Under the pieces are notes generated by a model. The model searched no databases, had not been told where the DNA came from, and saw only the letters and a program-made list of their open reading frames with translations. Below, piece by piece: positions 18,088 to 28,900 of a stretch of 64,000 nucleotides of DNA (its first letter is position 1; the number at the start of each line of letters is the position of its first letter). The translations under genes and the position numbers were made by a program. Origin of the DNA: Pseudobutyrivibrio sp. OR37 (GTDB lineage: Bacteria; Bacillota; Clostridia; Lachnospirales; Lachnospiraceae); contig NZ_FOQF01000002.1 in NCBI RefSeq assembly GCF_900113655.1, forward strand, positions 33,671 through 97,670. The letters are read 5' to 3'.

Positions 18088-19458
18088 CTACATACTGATA
18101 ATTCCAAACACGTTAAGTATAGCACTAACCAAAATAATAACAACAAATAGAGGACAAAGGAATTTAATCATAAATGAGAAAACGCCCTTTCTCTTAAATG
18201 GATGGTCTTCCTGCTCCACCTCTGCTATTAGATTTTCAACTGTCATAAACTTTGTAATAAGAATACATGTAGCAAGGGCAGCTATTGGCATCATTACAGA
18301 ATTTGTAAGGAAATCAAAGAAATCCAAAAACTGCATTCCGATGATTCTAACATTTGCAAGTGGTCCGTTGCCAAGTGATGAAAGACTTCCAAGTACTACC
18401 ATAATCACTGCCATTACGTTTGTTCCAAACTTTCTGCTCCAGCCAAATTCATCTGTAAATGTAGAAACGGCACTTTCTGTAAGAGCGATAGCGCTTGTTA
18501 CAGCTGCAAATAATACAAGTGCAAAAAACAGAATGCCGATGATTCTACCAAAGCCCATGCTTGCAAAGATTTTTGGCATTGTAATAAACATAAGGGATGG
18601 ACCAGCGTTAAGTGTGCTCTGGTCTCCACCTGAAAAAGCAAATACAGCTGGGATAATCATAAGGCTGGCCATGATTGCGATTGCTGTATCAAAAATCTCT
18701 ACCTGCTCTGTTGATTCTTCGATGCTGACTTCCTTTTTAACGTAAGAACCAAATGTAATAAGAATACCCATAGCAATAGAAAGAGAATAAAACATCTGTC
18801 CCATTGCTGTAACGATTGTCATGATTGAAAAGTTTTTAAAATTTGGTATAAATAAATATTTAACACCGCTAAGTGCTCCTGGTCTTGTAACTGAATATAC
18901 GCAGATAACAAGTGCAAGCACAACTAAGATTGGCATTACAAACTTTGAAACTCGCTCAATTCCATTTTCAACACCCATATAAATAACAAGAAGAACTAGT
19001 ATCGCAAATACGATAAACCAAAGCTCTGGTCCATAGGTGTCAGTGATGAAATTAACAAAGAAGTTATCTTCTGCTACAACACTGGCATCACTTCTAACAT
19101 ATTCAAACAAATACTTACAAACCCATCCACCTATAACTGAATAGTATGGAACAATCAAAATAGGGATAACGGCATTTATCCAGCCACCGATTTTCATAAG
19201 AAGTGAGTTGTTACTAAGTTGATTAAAGGCTCCTACCGGGCTCTTTTGTGTCGATCTACCAATGGCTGTCTCTGCCACAATCATTGTATAACCAAATGTT
19301 AACGCTAAAACTATATATACGATGAGGAAAATGCCTCCTCCATATTTAGCACACAGATATGGGAATCTCCAAATATTTCCTAGGCCTACTGAGGCTCCCG
19401 CTGCTGATAAAACGAAGCCAATTTTTCCAGAAAAGCTTCCACGTTTAGCTTTCTTCAA
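18088..19458 (-). CDS. Sodium-dependent neurotransmitter:sodium symporter (NSS/SNF) family transporter
   Basis: Secondary transporter of the NSS family, importing amino acids or related amines with sodium. The N terminus has the family's Na/substrate region (GLGNIWRFPYLC), and about twelve hydrophobic helices follow over 456 residues. The helix 6-8 region contains MGQMFYSLSIAMGILITFGSY, where bacterial NSS proteins bind substrate. The substrate cannot be told; tryptophan, tyrosine or leucine-type transport is known for relatives. It is the first gene of the group continuing into the AlkD- and YoaK-like genes. Confidence 0.92.
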   Translation of the reverse strand: MKKAKRGSFSGKIGFVLSAAGASVGLGNIWRFPYLCAKYGGGIFLIVYIVLALTFGYTMIVAETAIGRSTQKSPVGAFNQLSNNSLLMKIGGWINAVIPILIVPYYSVIGGWVCKYLFEYVRSDASVVAEDNFFVNFITDTYGPELWFIVFAILVLLVIYMGVENGIERVSKFVMPILVVLALVICVYSVTRPGALSGVKYLFIPNFKNFSIMTIVTAMGQMFYSLSIAMGILITFGSYVKKEVSIEESTEQVEIFDTAIAIMASLMIIPAVFAFSGGDQSTLNAGPSLMFITMPKIFASMGFGRIIGILFFALVLFAAVTSAIALTESAVSTFTDEFGWSRKFGTNVMAVIMVVLGSLSSLGNGPLANVRIIGMQFLDFFDFLTNSVMMPIAALATCILITKFMTVENLIAEVEQEDHPFKRKGVFSFMIKFLCPLFVVIILVSAILNVFGIISM

Positions 19459-19524
19459 TTTTATACTCCTCCATAACGCTTTAATACTTTAAGCTGCTAA
19501 ATTAATGCATTCAAGTAGTATATC

Positions 19525-19563
19525 AAAAAAAAATGCATCTAGGAAGACTCTAGACACATTTTT
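19525..19563 (-). terminator. Terminator at the end of the toxin locus
   Basis: Minus strand: AATGTGTCTAG pairs with CTAGATGCATT around AGTCTTC (one mismatched step), followed by a run of nine T residues. It closes the transcript coming from the toxin/immunity genes before the NSS transporter. Confidence 0.8.
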
Positions 19564-19579
19564 GGGTAATCAAACTATC

Positions 19580-19640
19580 TGAGGGGCAGTCTTTTTGAGG
19601 GTCTAGTTTGAGGGTACGGTTTGAGGGGCACTTTTGAGGG
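19580..19640. repeat. 13-bp tandem repeat (TTTGAGGG core)
   Basis: TGAGGG occurs at 19580, 19596, 19609, 19622 and 19635: the last four are exactly 13 bp apart, the first 16. The intervening bases vary (TCTAG, TACGG, GCACT). It overlaps the 3' end of the short frame at 19603-19740 and appears to have replaced that protein's normal C-terminal part. Confidence 0.8.
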
Positions 19641-19740
19641 CACCTATATCATCATACAAATTAAAACATACTGAAATGACCTCTTTAGGCATTCCATTTT
19701 TCATTACACTATCAATCCATTCTGAAATTCTATAATACAT
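19603..19740 (-). CDS. Short truncated reading frame, probably an immunity-gene remnant
   Basis: 45-residue frame starting MYYRISEWIDSVMKNG, with GGAGG five bases before its ATG. The N-terminal part reads like a normal soluble protein (EVISVCFNLYDDIG), but from about residue 34 it enters the 13-bp repeat region and ends. It follows the Imm11-type gene by 19 bases. The likely reading is the intact start of another immunity gene whose remainder was lost. It may still be translated. No family could be assigned. Confidence 0.5.
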   Translation of the reverse strand: MYYRISEWIDSVMKNGMPKEVISVCFNLYDDIGALKSAPQTVPSN

Positions 19741-19759
19741 ATCATCCTCCACGGTATTT

Positions 19760-20332
19760 TTATACAACAGTTACTTCTATAAATGCAAACCCTAAAAGCT
19801 TATTGTTTATTATCAATTCTTTTATCCTTTCTGATACGAATATATACATAGGTGAATCTTTTAAAATAAAAATATCATGTCCTATTACCTCTGTTTCTTT
19901 GAGTACAAATCTTCTAAAGGATTTCATTTCAATATCACCATATTTTAATAGTACAAAATCAGATTTTTCAAAATCAATGGCATTATTCAAAACATCTATT
20001 ATATTTAATGCATATGCATTTATAGGTTTATTATGACCGGCATAATCGCTTACAACCAATGGTAAAAACTGACAAGAGCCCTCTATCGAACAGTATTTAT
20101 TTAACAAGTACTTAAATTTTTCAGAAACTATAAGCCAATCCAAATTGTTTGAAATAAAATCACTAATAATATTACCCTCATTCGAATCATAACTAAAAAT
20201 AATATTATTCCACTCAGTAATTGCTCTTCCAGCATGTAAACAATATTCGTCATTAGAGCCTATATTATAATGATCACAATTAATATAATCTTTTGAATTA
20301 TCTCCATCATACATTAGTTTATAATAATTCAT
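19760..20332 (-). CDS. Imm11-type (DUF1629) immunity protein
   Basis: Predicted cytosolic immunity protein that should neutralise the nuclease tip encoded just upstream. The 190 residues show features of the Imm11/DUF1629 family: an N-terminal YYKL strand, CLHAGRAITEW, an IVSEKFKYLLNKY helix, a QFLPLVV strand, NAYALNIIDVLN, GHDIFILKDSPMYIFVSE and a final LLGFAFIEV strand. ATG 20332 has AAGGAG six bases upstream. It lies 14 bases after the AHH-type tip, the usual toxin-then-immunity order. The family call rests on reading the motif pattern, without a profile search. Confidence 0.75.
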   Translation of the reverse strand: MNYYKLMYDGDNSKDYINCDHYNIGSNDEYCLHAGRAITEWNNIIFSYDSNEGNIISDFISNNLDWLIVSEKFKYLLNKYCSIEGSCQFLPLVVSDYAGHNKPINAYALNIIDVLNNAIDFEKSDFVLLKYGDIEMKSFRRFVLKETEVIGHDIFILKDSPMYIFVSERIKELIINNKLLGFAFIEVTVV

Positions 20333-20346
20333 GTGAATCTCCTTGC

Positions 20347-20898
20347 TTAAAATTTATATCCTTTATAAAGCATTTCTGGTGTAATAGAATCTGTAAATGC
20401 CTTATATAGTGATTTAAATATTTTAACATCACCTCTAGCAATACTATCTATCTTCTCCATGTTTTTTAGAACATAATCATGATATGCATATGTGTGCCGT
20501 CCTTGATGAGGCATCATTGCTTTATTCCAATTTCCATCTAAATTTAATCCATATTTTTTTACTATTTTATTAAACTTAGGTGTGTATTTTTTACTTTTAT
20601 TTGTTGCAAAATGATGTGTTTGAAGTGGTTTCTCACTAACTGCACAAGTATTATGCACTAGTACTTCATTCTCACCAACAAAGTAGGTATGGTAATCCTC
20701 TACTGCAAAATTATATACAGTGACCGGCTTAGTTAAGTGCTCTTTATTCTTTTTCTCTAAATGAAGCTCTTTTCCATTGTCATCTACAAGAGTATCAGAA
20801 TATCTCAGCTCTCCAGCCTTAACAAAACCTCTTTCTAGTGTATAGAATGGATGTCCTTCTGTAGTAGTAAATTCTTCACCATCTATGGTTAAGTACAC
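20347..20898 (-). CDS. Orphan toxin tip: Hint remnant plus AHH/HNH-type nuclease
   Basis: 5'-truncated cassette. Residues 1-80 are the last part of a pretoxin Hint domain, nearly identical to that of the large Rhs protein, ending VLVHN. Residues 84-183 form a new C-terminal domain with QTHHFATNK, then MPHQGRHTYAYHDYVL. This resembles the AHH group of HNH/endonuclease VII-type DNases. The Hint Cys and the whole Rhs shell are missing. Upstream frame is closed by TAG, and the first usable codon (GTG 20898) has no ribosome site. It is therefore probably a silent tip that could be recombined into the main gene, kept with its immunity gene. Confidence 0.75.
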   Translation of the reverse strand: MYLTIDGEEFTTTEGHPFYTLERGFVKAGELRYSDTLVDDNGKELHLEKKNKEHLTKPVTVYNFAVEDYHTYFVGENEVLVHNTCAVSEKPLQTHHFATNKSKKYTPKFNKIVKKYGLNLDGNWNKAMMPHQGRHTYAYHDYVLKNMEKIDSIARGDVKIFKSLYKAFTDSITPEMLYKGYKF

Positions 20899-20922
20899 TA
20901 CATCATAAGTATCATGCTCATA
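20649..20922. repeat. Hint-domain direct repeat, copy in the orphan cassette
   Basis: 274 bp aligned without gaps to 22991-23264 in the main Rhs gene, with only scattered, mostly silent differences. Parts are also found at 1-190 and 630-680. These homologous blocks would let toxin tips be exchanged by recombination. Confidence 0.85.
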
Positions 20923-21046
20923 CTGTTCCTGTACCAGCTGTAGCTACAGTTACTACTGCAAGAGCTGTGATTAAGCCTAATCCTATTACTACCTTCTGCG
21001 TATTAGTAAGCTGTGGCCACTCACCTGACTGATTGCCTTACCCCGC
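20923..21046 (-). pseudogene. Remnant of an Rhs core end and hydrophobic segment, frame-shifted
   Basis: Minus-strand frame GNQSGEWPQLTNTQK followed by a hydrophobic stretch ending TVATAGTGTV. It matches the part of the Rhs protein between the YD repeats and the Hint (SGYLPELTNNQKIAVGLA). A stop (TAA) lies just upstream of it, and it ends at TGA where the Hint sequence continues in another frame. A deletion has joined this segment directly to the middle of the Hint, removing the Hint N-terminus. Confidence 0.75.
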
Positions 21047-21188
21047 ATCGTTATTTTTTTGGTAAATTATATATACCCATATAATAAGCTTTCTGTTGAC
21101 AATATTGTGTCCCAGAAAACTTATTATACCAGGTTCTATAGCTTATCTTTATTCCATCTAAAAATAGTATTTTATGATTCGCTGTTTT
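21047..21188. other. Cassette boundary region
   Basis: Holds the 22-bp sequence shared with 200-221 (here 21161-21182), lying just after the stop of the 281-residue gene, and then AT-rich sequence up to the Rhs-core remnant. No gene or clear promoter was seen. Confidence 0.4.
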
Positions 21189-22034
21189 TTAACTCATGAG
21201 AAAAAAACAATTATAGTTTTCATCTATGTAGTACACATTACTCTTATAATCAATAATGTACCCATTTCCCTGTGGAATAAAAATGTATTTATTACTTTCA
21301 AATCTATTCAATTTTAGAATTTTACCTGTTTCATTATCTACTATCATAAATGTACTACCACCCTTCAGATAATCAAACACGTCTAGTATTAATATATTCT
21401 TTGATTCAAAATAATAGATTTTCAAAGCATGTCCATATTTTTCAATATTAAGTTCCCACTCTTTATTTGCTTCATATGAATATTTAAGAACAGCACCACC
21501 TATCTCGGATATTATTACCCCATCTGGGACTCCAACAGGATTGAAAAAAGAAAACGTTTTTGACTTTATTTTTTTTCCATTTATTAAAAGGACATTTTCT
21601 TTATGTAATATGATGTCACCATTGAATAAATTGTTAAAAACACGGTAATTGTTTTGAGTTTCGCAAATGTTATCCACAAAGTTATAAATATGAGTTTTAT
21701 TTTTCTCTCCTATCATTACAACAGATAAATTATAAAAATCAATCCAATCAATTCTTTTAAATAATGCTGTTTCAAAGATTACTTTTTTCTCTTTATTTGA
21801 GTATATGGAAACTTTTCCTTTCCCATAATCACTATATACAGCAGAAGCAACTAAATCACCATCATCGGATACGGAAAATCTTTCTCCTCCAAATGATCCA
21901 GGCAATGTTACACAATATGATATATTGCGTGTCAAAGAAGATATGATATTTATATTTACAATATCATCTCCAACAGGCTCTATTGTCCCAATATAATCAT
22001 TATTATTTGATTTAAAAAAATCGTTATACACCAA
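21189..22034 (-). CDS. Uncharacterised beta-rich protein in the toxin locus (possible immunity protein)
   Basis: 281 residues with no family recognised. The sequence is made of repeated short beta strands (FSVSDDGDLVASAVYS, VSIYSNKEKKVIFET, TFMIVDNETGKILKL), in the style of a beta-propeller or WD-like fold. There is no signal peptide or membrane segment. The start is TTG 22034, seven bases after GGAG; the following GTG codon is an alternative. It lies in the same direction as the Rhs gene, after the first immunity candidate. Position suggests an immunity gene left from an earlier toxin tip, but nothing in the sequence proves this. Confidence 0.6.
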   Translation of the reverse strand: MVYNDFFKSNNNDYIGTIEPVGDDIVNINIISSLTRNISYCVTLPGSFGGERFSVSDDGDLVASAVYSDYGKGKVSIYSNKEKKVIFETALFKRIDWIDFYNLSVVMIGEKNKTHIYNFVDNICETQNNYRVFNNLFNGDIILHKENVLLINGKKIKSKTFSFFNPVGVPDGVIISEIGGAVLKYSYEANKEWELNIEKYGHALKIYYFESKNILILDVFDYLKGGSTFMIVDNETGKILKLNRFESNKYIFIPQGNGYIIDYKSNVYYIDENYNCFFLMS

Positions 22035-22128
22035 AAATTTGCTCCTTTTTAAATCTTCTTGGGTAAAGAATTCACAAACTTAAATATTTGCTTTGCTTCT
22101 GCTGTTATAGAATAATCTTAATGCCAAA

Positions 22129-22647
22129 TCATTTATCAATTAATTTTTCAAGCAATTTATTATAATCGTTTATTAAGTCTCTAAACATCAAATCATATTG
22201 ATTATTCATATTCAAAAACTCTATATACCCTTTTATAGTTGAAATGACTTGTCTTTTTAATTCATCATAAGGCACTATTTGATTACCCCAATATCTAGAA
22301 TGGATAGTCGGGTTCTTCATCACTAATTCAACATCTTTTACCCCGCTCATTTTTTCATTGTCAAGAATGCTAATTATTACATCATCATTCATTCGCTTAA
22401 ATTCTATCCAAACATTATTTGATTCAATATCACTTAAAACAACGTAGTTTTTTATTTCTAAATAATATAAAGCACGACAAATTCTATCAAACCAAGCATT
22501 CAAATCTTCTGTGTCCATTACACCATCTAAATCTTTTGAATACATATCGCCATATATATATCCATTTACACAAAATTGAATATAACCTTCCTGCCCTTTA
22601 AACTCATCCCACTCATGTGGTATTATCCTATAATTAATTTCAAACAT
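22129..22647 (-). CDS. Putative cognate immunity protein of the Rhs toxin
   Basis: 172-residue soluble acidic protein starting eight bases after the Rhs stop, which is the expected place for the cognate immunity gene. It has an N-terminal beta part (MFEINYRI, YIQFCVNGYIYGDM), a helix with WFDRICRALYYLE, the strands NVWIEFKR and DVIISILDNE, and a C-terminal helical tail. AGGAAAG precedes the ATG. I could not match it securely to a named Imm family. The immunity call comes from position and size. Confidence 0.6.
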   Translation of the reverse strand: MFEINYRIIPHEWDEFKGQEGYIQFCVNGYIYGDMYSKDLDGVMDTEDLNAWFDRICRALYYLEIKNYVVLSDIESNNVWIEFKRMNDDVIISILDNEKMSGVKDVELVMKNPTIHSRYWGNQIVPYDELKRQVISTIKGYIEFLNMNNQYDLMFRDLINDYNKLLEKLIDK

Positions 22648-22655
22648 ACTCTTTC

Positions 22656-22988
22656 CTACCTAAAATCTTCAACAACATATTTATATAAACCAAATGCCGT
22701 TTGAAATACTCCATTTGCATCAATTGCTACTTTTATAATTTCACCATGTATTTTTATGGCAGTGGTAGCCCCTATTTTATTTTGACTTAATAAAATATTA
22801 TATGCCTCTTGAGTGTACTCGGCTATTTGTTGAGGCGTCCAATTTTTACTAAAGAAAGTAGTACTCGCTAATTTATTTGCTAACTGTTGATCTGTTAAAT
22901 AACTCGCTTGTTGTTGCATACTTGCAAAAGAGTGTTTACTTATATGTCCAATACTTTTATTTGACAGCTTTGAAAAATTTGTAGTACA
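22656..22988 (-). other. Toxin tip domain of the Rhs protein (possible BECR/EndoU-like RNase)
   Basis: The last 110 residues follow the VLVHN end of the Hint. They contain GHISKHSF, then STTFFSKNWTPQQI, then IHGEIIKVAIDANG near the end. The pattern of paired His, a Ser/Thr-Phe-Phe segment and late GE-I-x-V strand resembles metal-independent RNase tips of the BECR fold (EndoU-like). I could not assign a named family. The domain boundary is firm, the activity is not. Confidence 0.4.
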
Positions 22989-25900
22989 CATATTGTGCAC
23001 CAGTACTTCTTTCTCACCAACAAAGTAGGTATGGTAATCCTCTACTGCAAAATTGTATACAGTGACTGGCTTAGTTAAGTGCTCTTTATTCTTTTTCTCT
23101 AAATGAAGCTCTTTTCCATTGTCATCAACAAGAGTATCAGAATATCTTAGCTCTCCAGCCTTAACAAATCCTCTTTCAAGTGTGTAGAATGGATGACCTT
23201 CTGTGGTTGTAAACTCTTCACCATCAATGGTTAAATACACTACATCATAAGTATCATGCTCATAGGTCTCTAGTACAGGCTTATAGTCTATTTCACCAGT
23301 GTCAGGATTCTCCGCAAGTACATAATCGCCAACTTCAATATCCTCAATAGGAACTTCTCCATCTACTGTGCATACTAGCGTTCCTGCTACAAAGCAGTGA
23401 GGTGATTTCATACCTCCTGTAACTGCTCCTGTAACTGAGCCCCACATAAATCCATCTGCAGCTCCGTCTATTGCAGCTTGCTTCGCCGCTTGGGCATCAC
23501 CAGTTGCTAGATATGCAAGCCCTCCGCTCATTACCGCTTCCGATGCTGCTCCTGAAACCGAACCAATAATGGCACCATTTAGCATACCGTATGCAGTACA
23601 GGCTAATGGTGCTCCTACACCAGCAGTAGCTACTGTTATTGCTCCTACCACAGCTATAGTTGTAATAACCGCTAGTCCAACAGCGATTTTTTGATTATTT
23701 GTAAGCTCTGGTAAATATCCGCTAGCATCCTTTTGATTTACGGGATTATTATTACAGTACTCGAATAGATTATACCCATTTACATCCTCAGATACACCAG
23801 CAATAATACTATCCGCACTAATAAATCTATGCACTGCAGGGTCGTAGTATCTTGAATTCAGGTAATAAAATTTTGTCTCTGAATCGTAATAATATCCTCT
23901 ATACCTCAGAGGATTTCTATTAAGTATATCATTTTCATCCTTTACCTTTAAGGATGTATTTTCTGTAATAGAAACTACTTTTCCCCAAAGATCATATTCA
24001 TAGTTACCAATAAGAGCAGAATCACTACATCTATATAGACCAACGATGTCTCCTTGGGCATTCTTTGTAAAGAAATATCTAGTCTCTGTAGATAACTCTC
24101 CATCTACCTTCTTCTGGTAACCAATTTCAATTACTGTTCCTTCAGAATCATAATAATAATTGATTCTGTCTGAACCTGTCTCTTCCGCAAGAAGCTTTCC
24201 CGAATTATAGATATATGTGGTTGTGTCACTTCCTACCTTCTTCGATAGTCTCTGTCCATCACTTAAATATCCATAAGTTATATTCTTACCATATCCAGAA
24301 ACAGATACTAATGCATTATTAATTGCATCCCACTCCATATTCTTTCCTAGATATCTTGTAGGATGACCCATCGCATCATATTCTATGCTATGACCGTTAT
24401 ATGAAACAAGCTTATCTTTCCATTTTTCATCATAGACAAAATAATTAGTTTTCTTTGTTCCATCATCATTTACTACTATTTCAGAAACTATATTACCGCC
24501 TCTATCATATTTATAGCTGTACGCTTTAGTTTCTCCATTTTCATATGTTTCAGTAGCATTTTTGATTTCGCCAAACGCATCATACTCATATGTTCTATTA
24601 TTTTTTGCAGTAGCTAGTTCCTTTGCAGTGAGAACTTTATTAGCATTTCTAATAGTTAGAATATTTCCATTCGCATCATAAGTATAATCGAAGCCTGAAA
24701 CTGTAGCAGTACCGATATTATTAGCATATCTAGATATCTTGTTCTGTGTACCTATATAACCTTTGTTTGATGCTATGCCATTAGCATATGTGTAATTAAT
24801 TGTATGCTGTTTAGCAGCTGCTGCATTTTTTACTGGCTTATATGTAACTCGTTTACTACGTCTAAGCTTATCATATGCATTAGTTTTTGAACTACCTGAA
24901 GGAAATGTAACTACATTTTCCTTACCATCTTTTTGATAAGTATATTTATATGACTGCGCTTTTCCATTAAGAATATATGTAGCTTCTTCAACCGAACCAG
25001 CAGTATTATAGATAAACTGGTTAACCGACGAATAATTGATTCCATTTACCTTACCCTTAACCCGTGTTCTAACTACATCTTTTGAAGCGTTATAGTCATA
25101 TTCTGTAGTAATATTGTTTAATTCATCTTTTTCCTCAGCAACATTGCCATCATTATCATACTTATACGACTTTGTTGTATGTTTTTCTCCATTTACAGAC
25201 GTATTTACTGCAGTTACATTTCCATACTCATCATAATCAGTATATTGTACTGTTCCGTCTGCAAAATGTGTCTCTCTCAGACTTCCATTATATGCATTAT
25301 AAACATTAGATTGAGTAACCTGCCCAGCTATTGATGTAGATAAAACATTTCCAAAAGTATCATATTCATACTCGTACTCAAATCCATTATGCTTAATACT
25401 CTTTAGATCTGAAAAACTTCCATATGTATAATAAACCTCTCTGCTTTCAGTTCCTGATGAACGCTCTACCTTTTTTATATGATCATTTTCATCATATGTA
25501 TACTTAATCTTTCCGTTATTATCACCGTCAAAGGCTGGTAATGTTTCTGACATCTTAAGGCCACTATCACTATCATATTCATAATATGTAGTTGCGCCAT
25601 TATTGGAAGTTGTAGAGCTTAGATAATTACCATCATCTGTATAAGCATTCTTTGCATATAAAGCAAGTGTTTTCTCTCCCTCAGCAGTAACAACCGAACG
25701 CTCCTCCAATGTCAACTGATTGCCATACTTATCGTATGTCATAACAGTTTTATTAGGACCACAGTTCGATGAGACTGTGCTTACCTGATTAGTTTTATTA
25801 TAAGCTATAGTCTGTTTAGCTCCTGAAGGCGAAGTAACTGCATTAACTCGGTTATATGCATCATAAGTCTGTTGTGTCTGCTTCTTTCCTTGATTTACAG

Positions 25901-28900
25901 CTTTTTTTGTGCCATTTGTATTATATTCATTGGTGCAAACCTCATTACGAGAAAGCTGTAAATCATCAATATATAAATCACCAATATTATCGTAGAACTG
26001 AATAGATATTTCTGTTGAGCCCCACTTATGATTTGGAAGAATAAGAGTAAAGTATTTCCATCCTTCACTATAATCATCCAAACCTAATGTCGATTCAAAT
26101 ACTGCATTGTCATCTGCGTGATATGCTCTAACCTTTAATGATCTTCCATTTCTAACAGGTGTTGTATTAGTTTTAATCCATCCACTCAGCACATAAGACT
26201 CTGCGCCTGCTCCAAGATTAGTAGAGAATTTCAAGAACTTATTGCGTCCTGGCTCTCCTGTAATATGATAGCATTTTCCACCATCTACACCTGTAGAGAT
26301 AATTTCATCTCTATAAACACCCTTAGTATAATTACTCCACTTATATGGAGTGTCAGTTTTTGTAAGTTCAAAATTTCCATCTTCAAGAATGTTGTACTGA
26401 TTTGCAACATCACCTGTTTCAAGCTGGAATGAATCACAAGAAACTATTCCTTTTCCAACATTAGTGCCACCCTCAGCTTCTGCAGCAACCTCTATTGAAG
26501 AAGTTTCCTTTAATTCAAAAGTAACTTTTAATCTTCTCCAACCTTCATCAATACTCTTGATGTTGGATTCATTGATTATCTCACTCTTGTATGTATTTCC
26601 ATCCTTATCTGTTACCTTAAGAAATACTTTTGTATCTGTAATATTATTTGCTTTTACATAGGCAGATAAAGTATATACTCCTGGTGCCAACGACTCTACG
26701 GTCTGCTTAATTCCAGCAGTCTTTAGCTTTAAGTTCTGCATGGTAAACACAGCACACTTTGCACCTATATAAGGATTTGTTGCACCAAATTTGTTTACTC
26801 TATTGGTTATTGCAGTATTATCTGTTACATAAGGTGTCCAAGAATCATCATTAAACTCAAAATCATGGTTTTTCAGTATATTGAATGTTTGCCTACCTTT
26901 TACCGCATAATCCTTTATTTTATGTCTAGTATTAGAATCATCCTTATTTGCCGCAGACTTTTCACCTGTAGATGTAGATGAAACATAACCTGTAGGAGTT
27001 GAACCTGATTCTAATACCATAGCATCAATATATGATGTTCCGGAGCCTGTAGCAAAAACATATACTTGAACATCACTATCTTGATTAATAGTAAAAGATC
27101 CATATTGGAATGACCAATCCCCATCTTTTACAGCATATTTTGTAATATCCTGAGGTGATCCATCGTAATTAACAAATACACCAACTGCATTGCTACCTTC
27201 ATTTTTGACTCTATATGAAACAACATATGTACCTTTACTTAATCGTACGCTTTGATAAAACTTTGCTGTTTCTCCCTTAGGCATAAGTGTTCCACATCTT
27301 GATCCTAAATAGCTTGTTCTTGATGTATCCCCTACATAATTCTCATATCCTCTTGGAATAGTCCAACATCCCAAACCATCTTCAAAGCCACCATTACGTA
27401 GATAGTTCTGTGATGAACTATTACTCTGATCATTATATGTTGTTCTGGCAACCGCTTTACCGACATTATCTGCGTATGTATATGCTTGCGCACCTAACAC
27501 TTCATTTTGATTTACTATATTTGAGTATTCTGAGATTTTTCTACCCTGCGAGTCAAATACATATGTATTTATTACATCATCTTCGGTTCCAAAAACATCA
27601 TCAATACCACTAAATCTAAATTTATTAATGTTATTGATACCATACTCAATAGTGTATGTCTGTCCCTGAGCTTCAAGTGTATGCTCCTCAACCTGACCTA
27701 CTCTATTTCCATCATATGTATAGTCAACCTCGTAGCCGCTATCATCTCGCATTATGATAAGTTTACCATCTTCACCATAAATATATTTTGCTGTTTTGCC
27801 ATTTGAGAAAATAACATCTGTCAATTGCCCAAAATCATCATATTTATAGTAATTTTTACCATTTTCAGTACTAGGATTACTTATACTTACAATTCTATGA
27901 GCATCATCATATTCGAATAATGATACTCTTCCAACTGCATCTTTTATCTGACTAATATATCCATCTTGAAGAACGGTGTCCCCTATGACCTTTTTAGCGT
28001 CTGTTATCTTATTTATAATTGTAGTCATGTTAGCTGCTAATGTCTTTAGAGGAACTGTATTAATGTCTTCAATGGCATTATATGCATTCTGCGCAAGCAT
28101 TACATTCTTTGCGACTCTATAATCTGTCTGTGCATATATATCAGTAGATAATTCATCTAAAGCCGTTGTAAGAGCATTATAATTATTCTTTTTTTCAAGC
28201 TCATCTCTTTTGGTTGTAATTTGCTTATTTGCATATTCTTTAAGTAATGTAGCTTTTTCTATTGCTATATCATAATTTTCTTTGTCGTAAGTAACATCTC
28301 CCGCCTGATAGCTAACCTCTACTCTATTAGCTTCTGTAGGATTCTTTACATCAGGTGACTTACCATTTTCATATTGATTCGAATCAGTAATTAATGCTAA
28401 TCTACCATTTCTATCAAAATACTTAACTGTGGTAGAACTTTTATCAATTAATTTGATTGGGTATTTATTCTTTAATACGTTATCAGTTACCTGAACAATA
28501 TAAAGTTTAAGACCATCCTCATCACGAGCTGATGGATAAGGATTATTTGTTTTGGCTGTTACTGCACCTCCATTCTGAAGATATGATACATTTTCAGCCT
28601 TAAAGTAATGCTTTGTACCATCCCCATCAGTATAAACATATGGATATGCAGTTATATCCAACTCATCTAATGGTACTGTGATTCTTTCCTCATAATTAAG
28701 CTTCCATTTCTGATTACTGTCAGCATTAGAGTTATAGACATGTTGAATGTTTAAATTCTTTCTAAGACCATTAGTTGATACGTCATTATTTACTACTGTA
28801 AGAGCTCCAGTATAATCATTTATATACCCTTCTCCCGCAGTACCAACGGCTGTCTGATGTGTTCCCCAATAATCTTCAATACCAACAGAATCTCTGTATG

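Noticed and set aside
20649-23264. True inteins
   Set aside because: The Hint sequences are followed by toxin-like tips and an immunity gene, with no host protein continuing after them; they are pretoxin proteases.
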